Assembly: GCA_902803255.1 (NCBI GenBank)
Contig: CADCPG010000055.1
Span: forward strand, 1-5,357
Reading direction: 5' to 3'
DNA length: 5,357 nt
Source: an uncultured Ruminococcus sp.
GTDB lineage: Bacteria > Bacillota > Clostridia > Oscillospirales > CAG-272
Shown: in pieces, positions 1 to 5,357 of the stretch
Layout of the letters: every line of letters starts with the position of its first letter
Numbering within the stretch: the first letter of the stretch is position 1
Notes under the pieces: model-generated
Database searches by the model: none
What the model was told of the DNA's origin: nothing
The model's input: the letters and a program-made list of their open reading frames with translations, nothing else
Program-made: the position numbers and the translations under genes

Positions 1-417
1 GAGGCGTGTTCGCTCGCAAGGGCCGACGAGTTCATCGGTTCGCTGCCCGACGGCTACGACACCTTCATCGAGCAGGGCGGCACGAACGTCTCCGGAGGAC
101 AGAAGCAGCGGCTGTGCATCGCCCGGGCGCTGCTCAGAAAGCCGAAGATACTCATACTCGACGACTCGACGTCCGCCGTCGACACGAAGACGGACGCCGG
201 GATCAGGGCGGGATTCCGCCGGTACATACCCTCGACGACCAAGATAATAATCGCGCAGAGGGTGGCGTCGGTCCGTGACGCCGACATGATCGCGGTCATG
301 GACGGCGGAAGGATATCCGACGTCGGGACGCACGAGGAGCTCCTGGGGCGCTCTCTTATCTACAGAGAGGTCTGCGAACAGCAGGCCGCCGGAAAGGAGG
401 GCGCCGACAATGAGTAA
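1..417 (+). CDS. Heterodimeric ABC exporter, first half (degenerate-site subunit), 3' fragment
   Basis: Reading frame 1 is open from the window edge to TAA at 415-417 and gives the last 138 residues of an ABC nucleotide-binding domain. The start, the membrane domain and Walker A lie outside the window. Visible motifs, numbered from the first visible residue, are: signature NVSGGQ (29-34), Walker B ILILDD (50-55), D-loop SAVD (58-61) and switch region IIIAQR (82-87). The catalytic Glu after Walker B is Asp55 and the switch His is Gln86. This pairing is known from the degenerate-site half of heterodimeric exporters such as TM287/288, LmrCD and BmrCD. The protein should sit in the cytoplasmic membrane and dimerise with the product of the next gene, which its 3' end overlaps by 8 bp. 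Substrates of such exporters range from drugs to peptides and lipids and cannot be inferred here. Family assignment is secure; the substrate is unknown. Confidence 0.95.
   Translation, partial: EACSLARADEFIGSLPDGYDTFIEQGGTNVSGGQKQRLCIARALLRKPKILILDDSTSAVDTKTDAGIRAGFRRYIPSTTKIIIAQRVASVRDADMIAVMDGGRISDVGTHEELLGRSLIYREVCEQQAAGKEGADNE
394..400 (+). promoter_or_regulatory. Ribosome binding site for the second ABC half-transporter
   Basis: AAGGAGG lies 9 nt before the ATG at 410, inside the last codons of the upstream gene. This strong Shine-Dalgarno match supports the 410 start. With the 8-bp gene overlap it suggests translational coupling of the two exporter halves. Confidence 0.85.
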
Positions 418-2377
418 GACCCGAAACAGACCGGAGACCGGCAGTAAGGGAGAAGCCGGAAAGGGAAGACCGCGCGTCGACCGCGGAGTGCTCGGCAGAG
501 TGTTCGGCATGCTGATCCGGGCGTACCCCGTGCTCGTTCCGGTGGCTGCGTTCTGCATAATCTTCAACGCCGTCTGCTCCGTCATGCCCGCCGTCTTCCA
601 GCAGAAGGTGCTGGCGCTGATAGAAGTGCACTGGCAGTCGGGAGACTGGGAGGCCGCATCGGGAGAGATAGTTCCTCTCGTGCTCGTGCTCGTCGGCTTC
701 TACGTGCTGTCTATCGCGGCGTCGACCGCCTCGCGCCAGCTGATGGCGGTGATAACCCAGGGATTCCTGTCGAAGGTGCGCCGCCGCATGTTCGACAGCA
801 TGCAGAATCTCCCGATAAAGTATTTCGACACCCACAGGCACGGCGACATAATGAGCGTCTACACCAACGACACCGACGCTCTCCGCGAGTTCATCTCGCA
901 GGCGCTTCCGCAGATGCTGGCCTCGGGCATCATAGTGCTCGGAGTCTTCGGGGTCATGATCTGGTACAGCGTCTGGCTGGCCCTGGTCGTGGTGGCAGGC
1001 GTCGCGGCGATGATCTTCGTCTCGCGCAAACTCGGCGGCGGCTCGGCGAAGTATTTCGTCAGGCAGCAGAAGTCGACCGGAGCGACCGAGGGATTCATAC
1101 AGGAGATGATGAGCGGACAGAAGGTCGTGAAGGTTTTCAACCACGAGGATCGGGCGCTCGCGGACTTCAAAAAGACAAACGACAGACTGTATGAGGACAG
1201 CTTCAGGGCGCACGCCTACGCGAACACCCTCGGCCCCGTCATCATGAACATAGGCAACCTGCTCTACGTGATCATCGCGACGGTCGGCGGAGCACTGCTG
1301 CTCGCCAGAGTCCCGAACCCGTCGGTCCGCGGACTCATCGCGGGCGCCGGACTCGGGGCGGTCACGATAGACGTCCTGCTGCCCTTCCTCAATATGACGA
1401 AGCAGTTCACCGGCAACGTCAACCAGCTCTCCCAGCAGGTCAACGCCATCGCGATGGCCAGCGCCGGAGCCGGCAGGATCTTCGCGCTGATGGATGAGCA
1501 GCCCGAGACGGACGACGGCTACGTCAAGCTCGTCGATGCCGAGATCGGGCCCGACGGCAGCGTCACCGAGGCCGATCACCGCACCGGGCACTGGGCCTGG
1601 AAGCATCCGCACAGGGCCGACGGCACCGTGACCTACACCGAACTTCGCGGAGAGGTCACGATGAACGACGTCGATTTCGCCTATACCGAGGGCAAGCAGG
1701 TGCTCTTCGACGTCAGCGTATACGCCTATCCCGGCCAGAAGGTCGCGTTCGTCGGAGCTACGGGCGCCGGCAAGACGACGATCACGAACCTGATCAACCG
1801 CTTTTACGACATCGCCGACGGCAAGATCAGATACGACGGCATAAATGTAAACAAGATACGCAAGTCCGACCTGCGGCGCTCGCTGGGGATAGTCCTTCAG
1901 GACACCAACCTCTTCACCGGGACCGTTATGGACAACATACGCTACGGCCGGCTCGACGCCACCGACGCGGAATGCGTCGAAGCCGCGAAGCTCGCGGGCG
2001 CCGACGACTTCATCACGAGGCTGCCCGAGGGCTACTCGACCGAACTGTCGAACAACGGCTCCAACCTGTCTCAGGGGCAGCGCCAGCTCATCGCGATCGC
2101 GCGCTGCGCCGTCGCCGACCCGCCCGTCATGATACTCGACGAGGCGACGTCGTCGATCGACACGAGGACCGAGGCGATCGTCCAGAAGGGCATGGACAAG
2201 CTGATGGAGGGCAGGACGACCTTCGTCATCGCGCACCGGCTCTCGACCGTCCGCAATGCCGACGTCATCATGGTCCTCGACCACGGCAGGATCATCGAGC
2301 GCGGCAGCCACGAAAAGCTGATCGCCGAAAAGGGGACATACTACAAGCTCTACAAGGGAGTTTTCGAACTCGAATAA
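410..2377 (+). CDS. Heterodimeric ABC exporter, second half (catalytic-site subunit)
   Basis: A complete 655-residue half-transporter with a membrane domain fused to an ATPase domain. Hydrophobic segments lie near residues 34-58, 84-106, 168-206 (probably two helices), 272-298 and, more weakly, 305-325, fitting the six helices of the type-1 exporter fold. The ATPase domain shows A-loop Tyr425, Walker A GATGAGKT (449-456, Lys455), Q-loop Gln497, signature LSQGQ (553-557), Walker B MILDE (574-578, Glu578), D-loop SSID (581-584) and switch His609. Catalytic residues are intact, but the signature has Gln where LSGGQ has its first Gly. This is the expected complement to the Asp/Gln-substituted partner upstream: one competent and one degenerate ATP site per heterodimer. 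About 45 extra residues (366-411), including a Trp/His-rich TGHWAWKHPH segment, separate the last membrane helix from the ATPase core; I recall similar segments in clostridial homologues. It is usually annotated as a multidrug or lipid exporter, but the substrate is unknown. The start is fixed by the AAGGAGG at 394-400. Confidence 0.96.
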   Translation: MSKTRNRPETGSKGEAGKGRPRVDRGVLGRVFGMLIRAYPVLVPVAAFCIIFNAVCSVMPAVFQQKVLALIEVHWQSGDWEAASGEIVPLVLVLVGFYVLSIAASTASRQLMAVITQGFLSKVRRRMFDSMQNLPIKYFDTHRHGDIMSVYTNDTDALREFISQALPQMLASGIIVLGVFGVMIWYSVWLALVVVAGVAAMIFVSRKLGGGSAKYFVRQQKSTGATEGFIQEMMSGQKVVKVFNHEDRALADFKKTNDRLYEDSFRAHAYANTLGPVIMNIGNLLYVIIATVGGALLLARVPNPSVRGLIAGAGLGAVTIDVLLPFLNMTKQFTGNVNQLSQQVNAIAMASAGAGRIFALMDEQPETDDGYVKLVDAEIGPDGSVTEADHRTGHWAWKHPHRADGTVTYTELRGEVTMNDVDFAYTEGKQVLFDVSVYAYPGQKVAFVGATGAGKTTITNLINRFYDIADGKIRYDGINVNKIRKSDLRRSLGIVLQDTNLFTGTVMDNIRYGRLDATDAECVEAAKLAGADDFITRLPEGYSTELSNNGSNLSQGQRQLIAIARCAVADPPVMILDEATSSIDTRTEAIVQKGMDKLMEGRTTFVIAHRLSTVRNADVIMVLDHGRIIERGSHEKLIAEKGTYYKLYKGVFELE

Positions 2378-2379
2378 AA

Positions 2380-2405
2380 GGCGGAGCCCGGGGACGGGCT
2401 GCGCC
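2380..2405 (+). terminator. Stem-loop after the exporter genes, possible weak terminator
   Basis: Three bases after the exporter stop codon, GGCG (2380-2383) pairs with CGCC (2402-2405) and AGCCCG (2385-2390) pairs with CGGGCT (2395-2400). A single G-G mismatch separates the two helices, and a GGGA loop (2391-2394) of the GNRA type closes the hairpin. It should be very stable. The following bases (TTCGACAG) are not a T-run, so it is not a canonical intrinsic terminator. It could instead be a partial terminator or an RNA-stabilising 3' hairpin that sets exporter expression apart from the downstream lipoproteins. Confidence 0.4.
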
Positions 2406-2434
2406 TTCGACAGACTGGACAGAGACAGACCGGT

Positions 2435-2440
2435 GAGAGG
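2435..2440 (+). promoter_or_regulatory. Ribosome binding site for the EEP lipoprotein
   Basis: GAGAGG lies 9 nt upstream of the ATG at 2450 and is followed by an A-rich stretch. It is weaker than the sites of the two neighbouring genes but correctly spaced. It supports the start that yields an intact lipoprotein signal peptide. Confidence 0.65.
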
Positions 2441-2449
2441 AAAAGAACC

Positions 2450-4261
2450 ATGAAAAATTCAAAAACGATACTGAGAGTCTTAGCCGTGCTGACCGCGCTG
2501 ATCATGACGGCGCAGATCTTCGCCGGATGCTCCGGCGGAGAAGCAGGCGGTACCGAAAGCGGCGAGACGACCGCCGAACCCGCTCCCGCCGTGCTCCTCG
2601 CCGACGGAGACGCCTGCCGCTTTTCCATAATCAGGGAGAGCGACGCCGCGAAGGAGATAATAAACGCGATATCCCCGCTCCAGAAGCTGCTCAAGGAAAG
2701 ATTCGGGCGGGTGACCTACGGCGAGGACTTCAGCCTGGATGAGGTCACAAGGAACGACATCCCCGAGATACTCATCGGCAGGACGAACCGCCCGGAGAGC
2801 GCCGACATACTGAACGGACTTCGCGCCGGCGACCGGTACATCGGTATGTCGGGCAGCAAGATAGTCGTCGCGGGCGGTACCGACCGTGCGACGGTCGAGG
2901 CCGTAGCCGAGTTCACGAGGCTCGTTTCGGAGGCGATAGCAGAGGGGAAGGACGGCATCCCGCTCGAATTCCTGCGCACACCGATAGAATTCAGGAAGGA
3001 ATATCCGGCGAAGGCGATCAATATCGCCGGGGCGCCGGTCTCGGAATACGCTGTCGTCTACGGAAACGGTGACGGCCTCGGGACCGTAGCGCAGACCTTC
3101 GCCGATGCGATCGCGGACGCGTGCGGATACGTGATCCCGGTCCACAGGCACAGGACGTCGGACATCTCGGCCGAAAAACTGATAGTTTTCGGTTACTGCC
3201 AGATGCTGGAGGAGGCAAGGAAGCTCCACGAAGCTCTCCCGGAGGACAACACCGATCTGCCGTATACGGCGAAGATGTCGGGCGGCAACCTCTATTTCTC
3301 GGGAGCCGATTTCTGGGCGGTCTCCGCGGCGTCGTCCGAGGTGCTGAACGGATACGTCCTTACCGGTTCCGACGTCCCCGCAGATCTGTCGCTATCCGGC
3401 AACGGGCGCGGAAAGACGATCTTCCCGCTCTCTGCCGGCGCGGATATCCGCATCATGACCAACAACGTGTGGAAATGCGACAGCAACCAGCCCGACTGGA
3501 TCGCCATCGGAGAGAACTGCTCGGCCGAGACCCGCTCGCCCGGATTCGCCGACGTGTATCTCGCGTTCAAACCCGATATCATCAATCTTCAGGAGATGTC
3601 TCCGAAGATGATCTCTCTCATAAGAAAGAGCCTGTCCGACAGCGGATCGCCCTACAGCCTGATCACATACTACCCGAGCGAGCAGGACGACACGCCGATC
3701 CTTTACAACAGAGAGACGCTGAAGTTCATCGATACGGGGCATCACCTCTTCTCGTACGGCAACAACGGGAAGACAAAGGGCTACACCTGGTGCTATTTCG
3801 AGCATCTTCCCACCGGGAAGAAGTTCGTATCCCTGTCGACTCACCTGTGGTGGAAGAGCGAGAGCGCCGAGCCCGGAAGCAACGAGTGGCGCAGAAGGCA
3901 GGCGGAGGAGATCGTCAAGCTCTCCGACGAACTGATCAAAAAATATGACTGCCCGGTATTCGTGCAGGGCGACTTCAACACGCAGACTACCACTGCGGCA
4001 TATGCCGAATTCATGAACGGCGGTTTCGAGGACTGCCACGATCTCGCCGCGACTGCCGACAACACGAGGGGCCATCACTCCTGCGGCTCGTCCGGCTACA
4101 GCCGCGAGCTGTATTCGGGCGACTACAAATCGAACGCGATCGATCACATGATCGTCAAGAACCGCGGCGGAGCAAGGATCCTGACCTTCCGCCAGCCCGT
4201 CACCGATTTCTACTGGCCGCTCACCGACCACATTCCCGCCTATATCGACGTAAAATTCTGA
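2450..4261 (+). CDS. Exported lipoprotein with tandem N-terminal domains and an endonuclease/exonuclease/phosphatase (EEP) domain
   Basis: A complete 603-residue protein. Residues 1-27 are a lipoprotein signal: basic Lys/Arg start, hydrophobic core, and lipobox FAGC with Cys27, followed by a Gly/Ser/Glu/Thr linker to about residue 46. Two similar alpha/beta regions follow, about 57-162 and 198-304. Each has a paired-strand start (FSII, YAVV), an ILIG or LIVFG strand, then MSGSK or MSGGN and a helix. They recall the small accessory domains that precede catalytic modules in GH20 and GH67 glycosidases (inference). Residues 332-603 are an EEP (DNase I-like) domain with all expected motifs: Asn339 in TNNVW, Glu382 in LQEM, His465 in STHL, Asp508 and Asn510 in GDFN, Asp565-His566 in IDHM, and Asp593-His594 in LTDHIP. 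The family is metal-dependent and cuts phosphodiesters or phosphomonoesters in DNA, RNA, phosphoinositides or sphingomyelin; the substrate cannot be read from sequence. The protein should be anchored outside the membrane. It sits 72 bp after the exporter gene and 71 bp before another lipoprotein gene. Confidence 0.9.
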   Translation: MKNSKTILRVLAVLTALIMTAQIFAGCSGGEAGGTESGETTAEPAPAVLLADGDACRFSIIRESDAAKEIINAISPLQKLLKERFGRVTYGEDFSLDEVTRNDIPEILIGRTNRPESADILNGLRAGDRYIGMSGSKIVVAGGTDRATVEAVAEFTRLVSEAIAEGKDGIPLEFLRTPIEFRKEYPAKAINIAGAPVSEYAVVYGNGDGLGTVAQTFADAIADACGYVIPVHRHRTSDISAEKLIVFGYCQMLEEARKLHEALPEDNTDLPYTAKMSGGNLYFSGADFWAVSAASSEVLNGYVLTGSDVPADLSLSGNGRGKTIFPLSAGADIRIMTNNVWKCDSNQPDWIAIGENCSAETRSPGFADVYLAFKPDIINLQEMSPKMISLIRKSLSDSGSPYSLITYYPSEQDDTPILYNRETLKFIDTGHHLFSYGNNGKTKGYTWCYFEHLPTGKKFVSLSTHLWWKSESAEPGSNEWRRRQAEEIVKLSDELIKKYDCPVFVQGDFNTQTTTAAYAEFMNGGFEDCHDLAATADNTRGHHSCGSSGYSRELYSGDYKSNAIDHMIVKNRGGARILTFRQPVTDFYWPLTDHIPAYIDVKF

Positions 4262-4285
4262 TCCCGTCGCGCGAATGACCGTCCG

Positions 4286-4299
4286 GCCGTTCAAACGGC
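4286..4299 (+). other. Short hairpin between the two lipoprotein genes
   Basis: GCCGT (4286-4290) and ACGGC (4295-4299) form a perfect 5-bp stem with a TCAA loop. No T-run follows (next bases CAAAACAG), so termination is unlikely and read-through into the downstream gene is the simpler expectation. A stem this short can arise by chance in GC-rich DNA. Confidence 0.25.
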
Positions 4300-4319
4300 G
4301 CAAAACAGACAAAGCAACC

Positions 4320-4325
4320 GGGAGG
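4320..4325 (+). promoter_or_regulatory. Ribosome binding site that decides a TTG start
   Basis: GGGAGG followed by seven bases precedes TTG at 4333. No ATG or GTG occurs in that frame between the in-frame stop TGA at 4276-4278 and this TTG. The strong Shine-Dalgarno sequence at ideal spacing therefore identifies TTG as the initiation codon. Confidence 0.85.
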
Positions 4326-4332
4326 AAAAACC

Positions 4333-5357
4333 TTGAAGAAAAGGAAGACAGCATTGATCCTGAAACGCACCGGAGCCGCGATACTTTCGTCGCTGCTGAC
4401 GCTCGCCTGCGCCGCGGGGATGTTCGCCTGCGCGGACACGGGGAGAGGAGAAGGCGAAGACAGCGCGACTTCAGACGCGGGGACCGCGACGTCCGCCGCT
4501 CCCGAAGAGTCGACGGAAGCCGCGCTTTCTTCCGCGCCGGAGGGAGACGGAACATCGGACGCCGGGACCGGCGAAGGCCCCGCCGCCGTGCCGGAGTCGC
4601 TGAAGATACTGGCGATAGGAAATTCGTTCTCGGTCGACAGCATGGAGTACCTCTGGAATCTGCTGAAGGACGCCGGAGTCGGAACTGTCGTGCTCGGGAA
4701 TCTGTACTACGGCGGATGCGCTCTATCGCAGCATCTTTCGTTCGCGAACAGCGGCAGCGCGTCCTACACCTACTACAAGAACAGATCCGGCGGCTGGACG
4801 ACGGTAAAAGACTATAAGATCGCCGACGCCATAGCCGACGAGCAGTGGGACATAATCTCGCTCCAGGAGTCGTCCAAGACCAGCGGCGTCGCGTCCGCCT
4901 ACCGGGCGTCTCTCGGGAAGCTCGTCGACTACGTCCGCTCGAAGAACAGCACCGCGACGCTCATCTGGAACATGACCTGGGCGTATCAGTCGGACAGCAC
5001 TCACTCGTCGTTCCCGACATACGGAAAAGACCAGATGAAGATGTACACGATGATCGTCGACTGCGTGAAGGAATACGTTGAGAAGGACGGCAGGTTCTCA
5101 TACGTGATACCCGTCGGGACGGCGGTCCAGAACGCCAGGACATCTTATCTCGGCGACCATCTCACACGCGACGGCTACCACCTCAACAAGGAATTCGGAA
5201 GATACCTCGCGGCGCTCACCTGGGCCTGCAAACTGACGGGCAGGGATCCCGGCGACATCGGATACAACCCCGCTCCGTCCTCGATCAACGCCGACATGAC
5301 CGCCGTGGCGCGCGAGTCGGTGAAGAACGCGCTGGCAAAGCCGTACGAGGTCACAGA
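4333..5357 (+). CDS. Exported SGNH/GDSL-like hydrolase of the DUF4886 type, partial at 3' end
   Basis: Open from TTG at 4333 to the window edge (341 codons plus two bases). The TTG start is fixed by GGGAGG at 4320-4325. The next in-frame ATG is codon 30, inside the signal peptide, so starting there would destroy it. Residues 1-33 form a signal peptide: KKRK start, hydrophobic core, and FAC with Cys33 as the likely but imperfect lipobox (Met at -3). Residues 34-87 are a Ser/Thr/Glu/Gly/Ala-rich flexible linker. From residue 90 the sequence matches the SGNH-like DUF4886 pattern: nucleophile Ser98 in AIGNSFS, a Gly-rich YYGGC turn (125-129), ISLQESS (175-181) where classical SGNH enzymes have Gly-x-Asn-Asp, and LTRDGYHLN (277-285) giving the Asp280-x-x-His283 dyad. 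Related enzymes hydrolyse acetyl or acyl esters, often on glycans. The exact substrate is unknown. By family length only a short C-terminal tail is probably missing. It is likely co-transcribed with the EEP lipoprotein gene 71 bp upstream. Confidence 0.88.
   Translation, partial: MKKRKTALILKRTGAAILSSLLTLACAAGMFACADTGRGEGEDSATSDAGTATSAAPEESTEAALSSAPEGDGTSDAGTGEGPAAVPESLKILAIGNSFSVDSMEYLWNLLKDAGVGTVVLGNLYYGGCALSQHLSFANSGSASYTYYKNRSGGWTTVKDYKIADAIADEQWDIISLQESSKTSGVASAYRASLGKLVDYVRSKNSTATLIWNMTWAYQSDSTHSSFPTYGKDQMKMYTMIVDCVKEYVEKDGRFSYVIPVGTAVQNARTSYLGDHLTRDGYHLNKEFGRYLAALTWACKLTGRDPGDIGYNPAPSSINADMTAVARESVKNALAKPYEVT

Noticed and set aside
6..278. A small ATG open frame at the window start.
   Set aside because: It is an out-of-frame shadow of the ABC ATPase domain, which reads in frame 1 through VSGGQ, Walker B and the switch region.
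401..417. A possible frameshift or gene fusion between the two ABC halves.
   Set aside because: The 8-bp overlap with a strong ribosome binding site is normal for co-translated exporter subunits. Both the C-terminus of the first half and the N-terminus of the second look complete.
356..2311. A 651-codon open frame on the minus strand opposite the second ABC half-transporter.
   Set aside because: It is the antisense of a certain gene. Its translation is Asp/Arg/Val/His-rich with no recognisable motif, and it stays open because the G/C-rich sense codons seldom produce antisense stops. No convincing ribosome binding site was seen.
2406..2435. A possible -35 element (TCGACA at 2407-2412) upstream of the EEP lipoprotein gene.
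   Set aside because: The bases 17 nt downstream (CCGGTG) have no resemblance to a -10 box, so a promoter cannot be supported.
3392..4555. A 387-codon minus-strand open frame spanning the EEP gene and the start of the SGNH-like gene.
   Set aside because: It crosses two well-supported + strand genes and the gap between them, and has the same shadow composition and no domain motif.
4275..4817. A 180-codon + strand ATG open frame overlapping the SGNH-like gene.
   Set aside because: The translation is almost entirely Arg/Asp/Gly low complexity. The other frame carries a signal peptide, GNSFS and DGYH motifs and a better ribosome binding site.

Overview
The window looks like a piece of a GC-rich chromosome from an uncultured Clostridia-type Firmicute, probably from an animal gut or rumen. 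Three things suggest this. The ABC exporter pair resembles the heterodimeric exporters common in Clostridia. The two downstream genes encode exported lipoprotein-like hydrolases with short Ser/Thr/Glu/Gly linkers. All four genes have GGAGG-type ribosome binding sites where the upstream region is visible. Third codon positions are strongly G/C, yet the genes use ATA (Ile) and AGG/AGA (Arg) freely. The lineage assignment is inference; there is no rRNA or marker gene here.

Layout: four genes, all on the + strand and tightly packed. (1) 1-417 is the 3' end of a gene for the first half of a heterodimeric ABC exporter. Only the end of its nucleotide-binding domain is present, and that domain carries the catalytically degenerate Walker B and switch residues. 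(2) 410-2377 is a complete gene for the partner half-transporter, overlapping the first by 8 bp. It has the canonical catalytic residues but a deviant LSQGQ signature. (3) 2450-4261 is a complete gene for a lipoprotein with two N-terminal copies of a small alpha/beta domain and a C-terminal endonuclease/exonuclease/phosphatase (EEP) domain with all its catalytic motifs. (4) 4333 to the window end encodes a second lipoprotein-like protein, a GDSL/SGNH-like esterase of the DUF4886 type. It starts at TTG, so an ATG-only gene search misses it.

No gap exceeds 75 bp. The two intergenic gaps (2378-2449 and 4262-4332) hold small hairpins and ribosome binding sites, with no promoter I can support. Genes 1 and 2 surely work together as one exporter with one active and one degenerate ATP site. 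Genes 3 and 4 may form a separate or read-through unit of two cell-surface hydrolases, one predicted to cut phosphodiesters and one predicted to cut esters. Whether they share a substrate, or have anything to do with the exporter, cannot be decided from the sequence. I see no mobile element, CRISPR array, RNA gene or phage gene.
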